Assembly (NCBI RefSeq): GCF_030826625.1
Contig: NZ_JAPJNQ010000021.1
Coordinates: 1 to 29,227 of the forward strand
Direction of reading: 5' to 3'
DNA length: 29,227 bases
Origin: Corynebacterium sp.
GTDB lineage: Bacteria; Actinomycetota; Actinomycetes; Mycobacteriales; Mycobacteriaceae
The position numbers and the translations under genes are program-made. This document shows, piece by piece, positions 1-7,404 of the stretch. The notes beneath the pieces are model-generated. The model made no database searches. It worked only from the letters and a program-made list of their open reading frames with translations, and had not been told where the DNA came from. Position 1 is the stretch's first letter. Every line of letters starts with the position of its first letter.

Positions 1-2
1 TC

Positions 3-545
3 TACCTGCTGATCAACGATGACAAGTGCATCGTGGTGGATCCGGCGCACGACGCGCAGGCGGTAATCGACCACGTGGGGGATCGCACCGTGGAGGCGAT
101 CCTGCTGACCCACGCGCACAACGACCACTGCGAGCTGGCGCCGGAGCTGGCAGAGAAGTGGGGAGTGAAGGTCTACCTGCACGAGGACGACCGGATGCTG
201 TGGGAGGAATCCAACGGCGACGCGCCGTTTACCCCGATCGACGTGGAGGATCCGTTCTGGGCGGACTGGGGTGTGCGCCTGTACCACACGCCGGGTCACT
301 CGCCGGGCTGCATCGTGGTGGAGGTTCCAGGGCAGCATGCGCTGCTGTCCGGCGACACGCTGTTCAACGGTGGCCCGGGTGCGACGGGGCGGAAGTATTC
401 CAGCTTCCCGACGATTATCGAGTCCCTGCAGTCCACGGTGTTCATCCTGCCGCACGACTTGAAGGTCTACCCCGGCCACGGTGACACCACCACGGTGGGC
501 GCTGAGGCTGCGCGTATCGAGGAGTACATCGAACGTGGATACTGA
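3..545 (+). CDS. Metallo-beta-lactamase-fold hydrolase (glyoxalase II-like), 5' end missing
   Basis: The reading frame is open from base 3, so the gene begins before the window. The visible part carries the zinc-binding signature THAHNDHC (an HxHxDH motif), then HTPGHSPG, SGDTLFNGG and finally YPGHGD. This is the order of metal ligands seen in glyoxalase II-like hydrolases of the metallo-beta-lactamase superfamily. Such enzymes usually hydrolyse thioesters such as S-acyl-glutathione or mycothiol conjugates, but the substrate cannot be read from the motifs. About 180 residues are present, close to the usual 200-210, so only a short N-terminal piece is likely missing. The stop codon lies 25 bp before copA, and the copA operator/promoter sits at that junction, so the two genes may be only partly co-transcribed. 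The family call is firm; the exact function is open. Confidence 0.85.
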   Translation, partial: YLLINDDKCIVVDPAHDAQAVIDHVGDRTVEAILLTHAHNDHCELAPELAEKWGVKVYLHEDDRMLWEESNGDAPFTPIDVEDPFWADWGVRLYHTPGHSPGCIVVEVPGQHALLSGDTLFNGGPGATGRKYSSFPTIIESLQSTVFILPHDLKVYPGHGDTTTVGAEAARIEEYIERGY

Positions 546-570
546 TACCCCCTAAGGGTATACTGGGGGC
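536..570 (+). promoter_or_regulatory. copA promoter with CsoR-type operator
   Basis: The 25-bp gap before copA contains the pseudo-palindrome ATACCCCCTAAGGGTAT (545-561), matching the GC-centred TACCC...GGGTA form of CsoR operators. A -35-like TGGATA (536-541) and a -10-like TATACT (559-564) are 17 bp apart, and the operator fills the spacer. The predicted transcription start falls at or next to the copA ATG (571), so the transcript would be leaderless. The palindrome is seen directly; promoter function is inferred. Confidence 0.65.
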
Positions 571-2691
571 ATGGCTGTAATAGATCTTGATATCACGGGC
601 ATGACCTGCGCCTCCTGCGCTAACCGCATCGAGAAGAAGCTGAACAAGCAGGAGGGCGTGACCGCCACCGTTAACTACGCCACCGAGAAGGCACACATCG
701 AAACGGGGGAGGGGGCGGTCGCCGACGCGGATTCTTATATCGCCATCGTGGAGAAGCTCGGCTACGGCGGTAGCGTGCCTAAGCCGGAGAAGCCTGCCGG
801 CGACGACCCGGCCGCCAAGGAGCTGCGCGGTCTGAAGCGCCGCCTGGTGGTTGCCATCGCGTTGGCCACCCCGGTGATCCTGCTGGCGATGATCCCGCCG
901 CTGCAGTTCGACTACTGGCAGTGGGTCAGCTTCGCCCTGGCCACCCCGGTGATCCTGTGGGCGGGCTGGCCTTTCCACAAGGCCACGTGGGTGAACCTGA
1001 AGCACGGCGCGGCGACGATGGATACCCTCATCACCGTCGGCACCTCGGCGGCCTATCTGTGGTCGCTGTATGCGCTGTTCTTTGGCCACGCGGGCGATCC
1101 CGGTATGCGCCACGGCTGGTCCATCCTGAACCACGCGGGCGACCCGATGGGGGATATCTACTTTGAGGTGGCCGCGGGCGTGGTGACGTTCGTATTGGCG
1201 GGACGGTACTTTGAGAAGCGCTCCAAGCAGCGCGCCGGGGATGCCATCCGCGCGCTGACGGACATGGGCGCCAAGCAAGTCACCGTGCTGCGGGAAGGCG
1301 GGGAAACATTGCTACCCATTGAGCAGCTGCAGATCGGTGACCGCTTCCTGGCCCGTCCGGGCGAGAAGATCGCCACGGATGGCCGCATCCTGGACGGCAG
1401 GTCCGCCATTGATCAGTCCATGCTCACCGGCGAGTCCGTGCCCGTTGATGTTGGCCCCGGCGATGAGGTCACGGGTGCCACCATCAACACCTCTGGCCGC
1501 CTGGTCGTGGAGGCGACCCACGTGGGCTCGCAGACGAAGTTGGCCCAGATGGCGAAGCTGATCGACGAGGCCCAGTCGGGTAAGGCCGACGTGCAGCGCC
1601 TGGCCGATAAGGTCTCCGGCATTTTCGTTCCGGTCGTCATCGCGATTGCGCTGCTTACACTGCTGTTCGCGGGCTTTAGCAATGCGGTCGCGGTGCTGAT
1701 TATCGCGTGCCCCTGCGCCCTTGGTTTAGCGACGCCCACAGCCTTGCTGGTTGGTACGGGCCGTGGGGCCGAGCAGGGCATTCTGATTCGCGGACCCGAG
1801 GTTTTGGAGGGCGCGCATGCCATCACCACCGTTGTGATGGATAAGACCGGCACGGTGACGACAGGCACAATGCGGGTAGTCGATGTGCAGCCAGCAGACG
1901 GCAATCGCGAGGAGGTTCTGCGCGCTGCTGCGGCGGTGGAGGCGTACTCGGAGCACCCCATTGGCCGGGCCATTGCAGAGGCCGGCCGGGATGAGTTTGG
2001 TGACCTGCCGGAGGTCACCGGCTTTAAGAATCTGCCTGGACACGGTGTGGAGGCTACCGTAGAGGGCCAGGTGATACGGATTGGCCGTGGGGACGAGGGG
2101 GCGTCCACAAATAAGGCAACCACAGTCAAGGTGAGCGCGGATGGGCGAGCGATCGGCACCATCAGCGTGGCCGATACAGTGCGGACCACCAGTGCCGAAG
2201 CGGTACGGAAGATGCACGACATGGGGTTGAAGACCGTGCTGCTGACCGGCGATAATCAGCAGGTGGCGGACGCCGTGGCGCGTGAGGTCGGCATCGACGA
2301 GGTGATCGCCGGGGTGATGCCGGAGGACAAGGTGGCGCACATCCGCTCGCTGGAGAATGTGGCGATGGTTGGCGACGGCGTGAACGACGCGGCGGCGCTG
2401 GCGAGCGCGGACCTGGGCATCGCGATGGGCTCGGGTACGGACGCGGCGATTGAGGCGGCGGACATTACGGTGATGCGAGACGATCTGCTGGCTGTGGCGG
2501 ATGCGCTGCGGCTGGCACGCAAGACGCTGCGGACGATCAAGATGAACCTGTTCTGGGCGTTTGCCTACAATGTGGCGGCGATCCCGCTGGCCGCATTCGG
2601 GTTGTTGAACCCGATGCTGGCTGGGGCGGCGATGGCGCTATCTAGTGTGTTTGTGGTGAGCAACAGTCTGCGGTTGAAAGGATTCAAATAA
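571..2691 (+). CDS. copA: Copper-translocating P1B-type ATPase
   Basis: ATP-driven export of Cu(I) across the cytoplasmic membrane. The 706-aa protein has one N-terminal heavy-metal-associated domain with the metal site GMTCASC (Cys13, Cys16). It then has transmembrane helices, the actuator motif TGES (about 286-289), the membrane metal site CPC (380-382), the phosphorylation motif DKTGT (Asp424), the SEHPIGRA nucleotide-binding HP motif, and GDGVND near residues 601-606. The CPC motif and its coupling to csoR identify copper (or silver) as cargo. No Shine-Dalgarno is evident before the ATG, which fits a leaderless start at the predicted promoter. The stop codon overlaps the csoR start in a TAATG arrangement, so the two genes form a translationally coupled operon. 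All catalytic motifs are intact and length is normal for a one-HMA-domain member. Confidence 0.96.
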   Translation: MAVIDLDITGMTCASCANRIEKKLNKQEGVTATVNYATEKAHIETGEGAVADADSYIAIVEKLGYGGSVPKPEKPAGDDPAAKELRGLKRRLVVAIALATPVILLAMIPPLQFDYWQWVSFALATPVILWAGWPFHKATWVNLKHGAATMDTLITVGTSAAYLWSLYALFFGHAGDPGMRHGWSILNHAGDPMGDIYFEVAAGVVTFVLAGRYFEKRSKQRAGDAIRALTDMGAKQVTVLREGGETLLPIEQLQIGDRFLARPGEKIATDGRILDGRSAIDQSMLTGESVPVDVGPGDEVTGATINTSGRLVVEATHVGSQTKLAQMAKLIDEAQSGKADVQRLADKVSGIFVPVVIAIALLTLLFAGFSNAVAVLIIACPCALGLATPTALLVGTGRGAEQGILIRGPEVLEGAHAITTVVMDKTGTVTTGTMRVVDVQPADGNREEVLRAAAAVEAYSEHPIGRAIAEAGRDEFGDLPEVTGFKNLPGHGVEATVEGQVIRIGRGDEGASTNKATTVKVSADGRAIGTISVADTVRTTSAEAVRKMHDMGLKTVLLTGDNQQVADAVAREVGIDEVIAGVMPEDKVAHIRSLENVAMVGDGVNDAAALASADLGIAMGSGTDAAIEAADITVMRDDLLAVADALRLARKTLRTIKMNLFWAFAYNVAAIPLAAFGLLNPMLAGAAMALSSVFVVSNSLRLKGFK

Positions 2692-2969
2692 TGCACGGTT
2701 ACTTGAGCGACAAGGAGCGCTACCTGGCGCGGCTAAAACGGATCGAAGGGCAGGTGCGCGGGCTGCAGCGGATGGTGGATGAGGAGCAGTATTGCATCGA
2801 CATCCTCACGCAGGTCACTGCGCTGCAGTCTGCGCTGAAGGGCGTGGCACTGGGGTTGTTGGATGACCACATGAACCACTGCGTGCGGCACGCCGCGGAG
2901 GCTGGGGGAGAAGAGGCCGAGGAGAAGCTGGCGGAGGTATCTCAGGCCGTGAAGCGGTTGGTTCGTTAG
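2691..2969 (+). CDS. csoR: Copper-sensing transcriptional repressor, CsoR family
   Basis: Small 92-aa all-helical repressor of the CsoR/RcnR (DUF156) family. It carries the conserved copper ligands Cys35 (EEQYCIDIL), His60 and Cys64 (DDHMNHC), the C-H-C set of Cu(I)-responsive members. The N-terminal LKRIEGQVRGLQRM segment is the usual family signature and contributes to DNA binding. Family knowledge predicts that Cu(I) binding releases the protein from a GC-rich pseudo-palindrome; such a site lies directly before copA (545-561), so copA-csoR is probably autoregulated. It starts at the ATG overlapping the copA stop. The following 36 bp before the convergent gene contain no obvious terminator hairpin. 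Confidence 0.95.
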   Translation: MHGYLSDKERYLARLKRIEGQVRGLQRMVDEEQYCIDILTQVTALQSALKGVALGLLDDHMNHCVRHAAEAGGEEAEEKLAEVSQAVKRLVR

Positions 2970-3005
2970 GTTGCTGGGTAGGTAGGGGTTAGCAGGGGCA
3001 GGGGG

Positions 3006-3644
3006 CTACATGTTGTCCACGCCGTACTGGGCCTGCTCTGGGGTGAAGCCCTCGAAGATCAGCTGATCGTAGAGGCCGCTGTCAGACATCGCTAGGCCGG
3101 ACTCGTCGTACTGGCGAGCCATCTTGACTGCCTGCTCGTTCCAATCGACCTCGATGTTCTGCATGGCGTAGTCGATCGCGTCCGGCGGGAAGCCTTCGAA
3201 GTCCAGTTGCTTGCGGAGGCCCTCGTCGGAGAACGCCATCGTGTCGAGGTAATTGTTTGCGGACCGTAGTGCGTTTCGCTGCTCGCGGGTTACATTTCCG
3301 GAATCGTTGGAATCTTCTTCTGGCTTTTCTTCCTCGGCAGGCGCAGGGTTCGGTTCTTCGGCTGGAGCGGGATCCATTTCCTCGGCGACCTGCTCGTTCT
3401 CAGGGGACGTTACCTCAGGTGCGGGAGAATCAGAGCTTGAACTGCTGGAAGTCGAGGAAGCAGAGTTGTCTTCTTCACTGCCACCCATGGCTGCGGCGAT
3501 CATGACGAGAACAACCAACACGCCGACCACGATGAGGGCAATTTTGCCCTTGCCCATCTTCTTTTTCTGGGGCGGTTGGGGTGCAGGCCAATTATTCGGG
3601 TTTCCGTAGGGGTTGGCTTGTGGGGCCGGCTGTGGAGCGGTCAT
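3006..3644 (-). CDS. Ltp-repeat membrane-anchored protein (paralogue 1)
   Basis: This 212-aa protein has a short Pro/Asn-rich cytoplasmic N-terminus, one strong transmembrane helix (about residues 35-54), a low-complexity Ser/Glu/Pro linker (about 55-118), and two tandem repeats of about 45 residues (122-164 and 165-212). Both repeats share the pattern LxxxFEGFxxxxAxYxxxN and match the Ltp (host cell surface-exposed lipoprotein, PF07553) domain. Ltp of a Streptococcus thermophilus phage blocks DNA entry of other phages; many actinobacterial members are of unknown role. There is no lipobox cysteine, so anchoring is by the helix rather than by lipid. A second paralogue lies upstream on the same strand. 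Domain assignment is solid; function is not established here. Confidence 0.85.
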   Translation of the reverse strand: MTAPQPAPQANPYGNPNNWPAPQPPQKKKMGKGKIALIVVGVLVVLVMIAAAMGGSEEDNSASSTSSSSSSDSPAPEVTSPENEQVAEEMDPAPAEEPNPAPAEEEKPEEDSNDSGNVTREQRNALRSANNYLDTMAFSDEGLRKQLDFEGFPPDAIDYAMQNIEVDWNEQAVKMARQYDESGLAMSDSGLYDQLIFEGFTPEQAQYGVDNM

Positions 3645-3716
3645 CTCTTGATCCTTAAGCGTCGGTGGTTGTAGGCATGTAGCCAGCTGCAGAGTTAAAG
3701 AACCCTGTTAGCATTT

Positions 3717-3754
3717 CGTATAGCTTAAATAACCTTTGGAAAACTACCTATACG
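3717..3754. promoter_or_regulatory. Inverted repeat upstream of Ltp-repeat gene 1
   Basis: The gap between the two Ltp-repeat genes contains CGTATAG (3717-3723) and its exact inverse CTATACG (3748-3754), 24 bp apart. Each arm is followed on the plus strand by GCTTAAA, so the arms also sit in a partial direct repeat. On the coding (minus) strand the TATACG of the left arm could act as a -10 element. The repeats are seen; operator or promoter use is inferred. Confidence 0.35.
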
Positions 3755-3828
3755 CTTAAAGGGAGCTACCCCTTTTCTGGGTTAAATCTCAGGATTGAGG
3801 GTGGTGGGGCGAAGAGGTTAGTGATCGG

Positions 3829-4503
3829 CTACAGGTGGTCGATGGCGTACTGAGCCTGCTCCTCGGTGAAGCCGGAGTTAGTCTTTAGCATCTTGAGCAG
3901 CTCTTCCTCGGGCAGGGGAGAGCCTGTTTCGTTGAGGTTGCGCGCGCAGTTGAGGGCCTGCTGGTTCCAGTCGGGATCGATCTTTTCGATGGCCGTGGTG
4001 ATTTGATCGTCGGCGTACCCCTGGAGCTGTAGGTTCTCGCGCAGGCCCTTTTCGGAGAGATTGAATTTGAGGGCGGTCATGGCGGCATCGTTGGCTTGCC
4101 GCTGGGTTTTGGGAGCGTCGGTTGGCTGCGCGATGGCCGTGCTCTCAGTGGATTCCATGGCGGTGCTGCCTGTGGCCTCGCTTTCGGACGTGGAGTATTG
4201 GTTGAGCTCGCTTTGTGGGGAGTTGGATGCCTTCGCGGGGGCGTTGGCTGGCTCCGTGGCTGGCGGCGTAGTCGAAGTGCTGGCTGGGCGCTGGTGCGCG
4301 GAGGCTGCGGCGGGCTGTGGGTTGATTCCGCGACCGTAGTCCTTGTTGTTGGCAACGTACCAAATCGCTGCGACGAGGATGCCGACCAGGACGATGGCAC
4401 CGATGAAGATCAGCGCGAGGCGGCCGTTGATGGGGGCTTGGAGGGCGTCTTTCTGAGAACCTGCGTGGGAGTCTCTCTGAGGCGTGCTGTCGGGGGAGGG
4501 CAT
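3829..4503 (-). CDS. Ltp-repeat membrane-anchored protein (paralogue 2)
   Basis: This 224-aa paralogue of the gene downstream has the same plan: a short polar cytoplasmic N-terminus, one transmembrane helix (about residues 28-50, LALIFIGAIVLVGILVAAI), a long Ala/Ser/Thr/Pro-rich linker, and two Ltp-type repeats (about 136-175 and 176-224). The C-terminal ends GFTEEQAQYAIDHL and GFTPEQAQYGVDNM of the two paralogues align directly. There is no lipobox. The repeats would lie outside the membrane, at the cell wall, if topology follows the usual N-in rule. The two genes are separated by 184 bp containing an inverted repeat, so each may have its own promoter. The linker sequences have diverged much more than the repeats, as expected for an old duplication. 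Confidence 0.83.
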   Translation of the reverse strand: MPSPDSTPQRDSHAGSQKDALQAPINGRLALIFIGAIVLVGILVAAIWYVANNKDYGRGINPQPAAASAHQRPASTSTTPPATEPANAPAKASNSPQSELNQYSTSESEATGSTAMESTESTAIAQPTDAPKTQRQANDAAMTALKFNLSEKGLRENLQLQGYADDQITTAIEKIDPDWNQQALNCARNLNETGSPLPEEELLKMLKTNSGFTEEQAQYAIDHL

Positions 4504-5016
4504 CTAACTAAAGTCCTGGTACTCGTTGCTGGGTGCGTGTTGGGTACTTGCGGGTGACGTGCACGGCGCCTGTGTGGAAGGCGGAGGCACAAAGCCCGGT
4601 CGTAGTAGTAGATGCGGCAGCGAGGCGTTTTGTTTCCGTGGTGTAGCTTTTCATCAACAACTGGCAGCCGTTTGGTGGTTGACTGTTAGCTATCCGACTC
4701 TCCTTATTTGGTTGCGGCATGATCTTCGGCGCCATGCTGGGCAGCTCCGGTCTAGCGGAAACCATCGGTTCCGGACTCAACAAAATGTTGGGCGTATCTA
4801 GTGCCCTGGTCATCACTGCCATGGCTGCGGGAGTAGACCCCGTCATTCCGGCGATGGCCGCTACCTTCGGTGCATCCTTACTGTTGCCGCCTTGGTAGGT
4901 ATAGGCTAGGGGATAAAGAAGACTTAGCCCTCGGCCGCCGTTATGACGGGCCGGGGTTAGCTCTGTAGGAAGGGGGCTCTTCAATCGATGCCATCGCTCA
5001 AGGTTCAACCTGGCAC
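4504..5016. other. Gene-poor interval with transporter remnant
   Basis: This 500-bp gap between the Ltp pair and the GAP-family gene holds no intact gene I can support. The recognisable content is the transporter fragment at 4719-4898, listed separately. A minus-strand frame spanning much of the interval is antisense to that fragment and has no family features. Confidence 0.6.
4719..4898 (+). pseudogene. Fragment of a membrane transporter (possibly GntP-like permease)
   Basis: A 59-codon frame reads as membrane protein: FGAMLGSSGLAETIGSGLNK followed by SSALVITAMAAGVDPVIPAM. The first segment resembles the FGAM...SG helix of gluconate/GntP-type permeases and the second resembles a later helix of the same family. 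That would mean an internal deletion joined two distant parts. The frame is open a little upstream (to about 4683), has no Shine-Dalgarno and ends at TAG 4896-4898. A functional transporter would need several hundred more residues. It is best read as a decayed remnant; the family label is tentative. Confidence 0.4.
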
Positions 5017-5727
5017 TCAACCGATCAATCCGAGCCTTACTGCACTCGATGCCGCCATGTAGCCTCCCACAATTGCCGCGATCCACAGCAACGTCACTTT
5101 CGCTTCGTACTCCAGCCGGCGGATGGCGCGCTCCAAACGATGAAAAATAGCCGGCCCCGCTGCGCCTGCAATGACAGCCATAAGAGTTGCCGGTAGGACC
5201 ATGATGATGCAGTACCCCGCAATAAGCGCGGCCTTGCCGCTAAACCCGAAAGACATAGACTGGATAATTCCCATTGCGCCTAGGTAGGGCAACATCGTCG
5301 CAGCCTCGACAACAGCAGCACCTAGCGCAAGCCCCACCATGCTAGTCGCGCTCAGTGACGCGCCCCGTGCAAGGCGAGAGGCCCGACTCTTCGGTACTTC
5401 GGCGCCGGCGGTCTGCGTGGCCGCGGGCTTTTTGGGGTTTGGCGAGAACACACCGAAGATGAAAAGCCCCGCGCCTAGAACAAGCGTCACCCACCGGAAC
5501 CAATCAGTCTCGCTTACGCCAGAAAGCCTCGATACTGCCGTATCGAACCCTAATAGAAGCGCAATACCAAGGGCGCAGTAGGCCGTGGCGATCGTAGCGA
5601 GATAGGTGCCCAACAGGCCTAAACGCACTCGTCGCCAGATAACAATCAGAGCAATAGGAATGACAAGAGTTCCTGCACTCAAACTATCTACGAGTGCAAG
5701 GCCGGCAAGGGGGAGGAAGTCTGACAT
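5017..5727 (-). CDS. GAP/Sap-family integral membrane protein
   Basis: About 236 residues starting at MSDFLPLAGLALVDSLSAGT, with roughly six hydrophobic helices. The N-terminal pattern LxxLALVDSLSxGTLxIPI is characteristic of the actinobacterial GAP/Sap family (PF11139), a LysE-like group that includes a protein linked to glycolipid transport in mycobacteria. A substrate cannot be named here. I chose the ATG at 5727 because GGAG stands 7 nt upstream; an in-frame ATG nine codons earlier (5754) also has a GAGG and is possible. A polar loop containing many Lys/Ala residues separates helices 3 and 4. The gene is divergent from a TetR regulator and has a good minus-strand promoter in the shared spacer, so TetR control is likely. 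Confidence 0.8.
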   Translation of the reverse strand: MSDFLPLAGLALVDSLSAGTLVIPIALIVIWRRVRLGLLGTYLATIATAYCALGIALLLGFDTAVSRLSGVSETDWFRWVTLVLGAGLFIFGVFSPNPKKPAATQTAGAEVPKSRASRLARGASLSATSMVGLALGAAVVEAATMLPYLGAMGIIQSMSFGFSGKAALIAGYCIIMVLPATLMAVIAGAAGPAIFHRLERAIRRLEYEAKVTLLWIAAIVGGYMAASSAVRLGLIG

Positions 5728-5792
5728 GGAATTCTCCGGTAGTCGGGTGTTCATCGGGGCCTCAGCTTCACAAAAGGCCTCAATCCCGCGTC

Positions 5793-5860
5793 ATACGTTC
5801 GTATTAATCGCGCAGTTGATACGATTGTATGAGATGTAAAATACGAGTGCAACTGCACTC
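5793..5860. promoter_or_regulatory. Divergent promoter region with three palindromes
   Basis: Between the GAP-family gene and the TetR gene lie ATACGTTCGTAT (5793-5804), a similar ATACGATTGTAT (5819-5830), and a perfect palindrome GAGTGCAACTGCACTC (5845-5860; 7-bp arms, 2-bp centre). On the minus strand TTGCAC (5847-5852) and TACAAT (5824-5829) form a near-consensus sigma-70-type promoter with a 17-bp spacer. The second palindrome covers its -10 and the third covers its -35. On the plus strand TTGATA (5816-5821) and TAAAAT (5837-5842) are a weaker candidate for the TetR gene. Palindromes over both promoter elements fit repression by the adjacent TetR protein. Confidence 0.6.
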
Positions 5861-5903
5861 ATGAATGGCTCATCGCATCTGAGCTAGGGAAGATTGGAGC
5901 TCC

Positions 5904-6515
5904 ATGTCTGTTGATCGCAGCACACCTATCACGGGCACCGCCGCAGTGATCGCTGATGCTGCCATTCGGGTAATGGTCAGTCAGGGCCTCGATGCCCTGA
6001 GCGTGCGCAATGTCGCCACTGAGGCTCGCGTCGCACCTGGGACTGTCCAGTACCAGATGGGTAAACGGGACGACATCATCGCGAAAGCTTTTGTCAGGTC
6101 GTTGCAACGCCAGGAGTCGCGGGCCCTTACTCAAACCGATGCGACGGATTTTCACACGGTCTTACACGGTCGCCTGGCTGAACTTTTGCCAATTGGCCCT
6201 GTCCAGCGCGAGGATTCCGCTGTGTGGGTCATTGTGGGAGCTGCTGCCTCGACGCGCGAATGGCTGGCTGGCTTATACGACGCCGAGGTCACGAAGTTTC
6301 GGGCGCGCGTGTCTGAAGGGCTCGAAGCAGCGCAACGTTTCGGAAAGTTGGCTCGAGGGCTGTCGCCTGAGCAAGGTGCTCGTCTTGTCACCGCACTGGT
6401 CAACGGGCTGACGATCGACTACCTCAATGCTCCTGTGGACTCGGCGAAGCAGTTGCTGGCCGACCTTGCTTCGGGACTCGCGCTGATTGTAGAACCCGGT
6501 TCTCCTAAGGACTAG
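5904..6515 (+). CDS. TetR-family transcriptional regulator
   Basis: 203 residues. The N-terminal segment (about 12-60) reads as the TetR helix-turn-helix: VIADAAIRVMVSQGLDALSV, then RNVATEARVAPGTVQYQMGKRDDIIAKAF. The remainder is a helical ligand-binding domain without an obvious ligand signature. The start ATG is preceded by GGAG at a suitable distance. It is divergent from the GAP-family membrane protein gene and shares a spacer with three palindromes, the usual layout of a TetR repressor controlling itself and an adjacent transporter. Its stop codon overlaps the antisense stop of an IS-derived reading frame, so an IS fragment has been joined right at its 3' end. The C-terminus looks complete for the family. 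Confidence 0.9.
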   Translation: MSVDRSTPITGTAAVIADAAIRVMVSQGLDALSVRNVATEARVAPGTVQYQMGKRDDIIAKAFVRSLQRQESRALTQTDATDFHTVLHGRLAELLPIGPVQREDSAVWVIVGAAASTREWLAGLYDAEVTKFRARVSEGLEAAQRFGKLARGLSPEQGARLVTALVNGLTIDYLNAPVDSAKQLLADLASGLALIVEPGSPKD

Positions 6516-6865
6516 GACGGTACTTGGGCTGGAAGTTTCGGTGGTATAGACAAACTGGAAGCGGATAACCAGCGTGTCTCTTCGGCAAAATATTTAGCAG
6601 CCTTGCGCAGAATGTCACGTTCTTCGCGCAGCTTAGCGTTTTCCTTTTCCAGCTGGCGGATGCGTTCGGAATCATTCGCCGCTTGGGCTTTATCGTGTAG
6701 CGCTTTCGTGCGGGACCGTTTACCGGTGCCGTACTTTTTAACCCAGGAATATAGCGATGCCTGGTTGATGCCGAGCTCTGCTGATGCTGACTTCAGCGAG
6801 AGGTCCTCATTGTTTTCGTACAGGGCTACGGCATCACGTTTAAACTCTTCGGAATACCTGGACAT
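6512..6865 (-). pseudogene. IS3-family transposase OrfA with foreign 3' tail
   Basis: The frame begins MSRYSEEFKRDAVALYE and shows the helix-turn-helix of IS3-type OrfA (SAELGINQASLYSWVKKYG) followed by a leucine-zipper-like coiled coil (IRQLEKENAKLREERDILRKA) and AKYFAEETRW, where programmed frameshifting into OrfB normally occurs. About 20 further residues in this frame are not family-like. In the alternate frame a few OrfB-like residues (IRFQFV) follow and then homology stops near 6548. OrfB, which carries the DDE catalytic domain, is therefore absent, so the element cannot move by itself. Confidence 0.85.
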
Positions 6866-6937
6866 GGTGGTAGATTACCTTTCTTCCCAGCCTAAATGGG
6901 CTGGGTATCAGGTGTCCACCAAACAGGGGTCAGGTCC
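6548..6937 (-). mobile_element. Truncated IS3-family element
   Basis: One end is preserved: the minus strand begins GGACCTGACCCCTGTTTGG (terminal repeat at 6911-6937), typical of the CTGACCCC-type termini of many IS3 relatives, followed by OrfA. The other end and nearly all of OrfB are missing. The break falls a few dozen bases from the TetR stop codon. The intact end abuts AT-rich sequence that leads to the second IS relic. Confidence 0.75.
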
Positions 6938-7092
6938 TTCGGACTCCTTTAGGTTTCGGAGGCAGTTTCTATACAATGATTTTATATTTTTAATTTTTTG
7001 AAAATATTACTATTGGAGTCGAAGACACTGAAAGATCATCATGAAAGGTTTAGGTTTTATTCCGTTTAAGCAGCTGGGAAAACCTTCGACCA

Positions 7093-7383
7093 TGCCAAGG
7101 AAATTTGATCAGGATGCAAAGGATCGCGTGGTCCGTCTCGTGGAAGATCGCATCGTGGCAGAAAACATGTCGATGCACCCCGCGTGCCAGGCAGTAGTTC
7201 CAAAGCTGGGGGTTTCATGGCACACGGCTCGTCAATAGACTTTGGCAGGATCACCGGGATGGCGATGTTACTCGTGCCGAAGAAGACGTGATTGCTGAAA
7301 ACGCCAGACTACGTCGTGAAAACCACCAGCTACGCGACACTAACGAGCTACTGAAGGCTGCCTCAGCTTTTTTCGCCTCATGA
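7093..7383 (+). pseudogene. IS3-type OrfA, frameshifted
   Basis: MPRKFDQDAKDRVVRLVEDR...SWHTARQ reads as the helix-turn-helix part of an IS3-type OrfA and stops at TAG 7237-7239. A frame offset by one base continues with VIAENARLRRENHQLRDTNELLKAASAFFAS, the conserved OrfA coiled-coil end, and stops at 7383. A single-base loss near 7235 therefore separates the two halves. The intact form would be about 97 residues. The protein would bind element ends and cooperate with OrfB. Confidence 0.8.
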
Positions 7384-7404
7384 CTCGAACCACAACGTTA
7401 AGAG

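Noticed and set aside
442..1278. Minus-strand frame of 278 codons opposite the MBL gene and copA
   Set aside because: It is antisense to two well-supported genes, His/Arg/Gly-rich and without any recognisable domain.
4508..5086. Minus-strand frame of 192 codons between the Ltp pair and the GAP-family gene
   Set aside because: It overlaps the GAP-family gene end and is antisense to the transporter fragment, with no family features. A 48-codon 3' part (from ATG 4654) could be a small gene but lacks a ribosome site.
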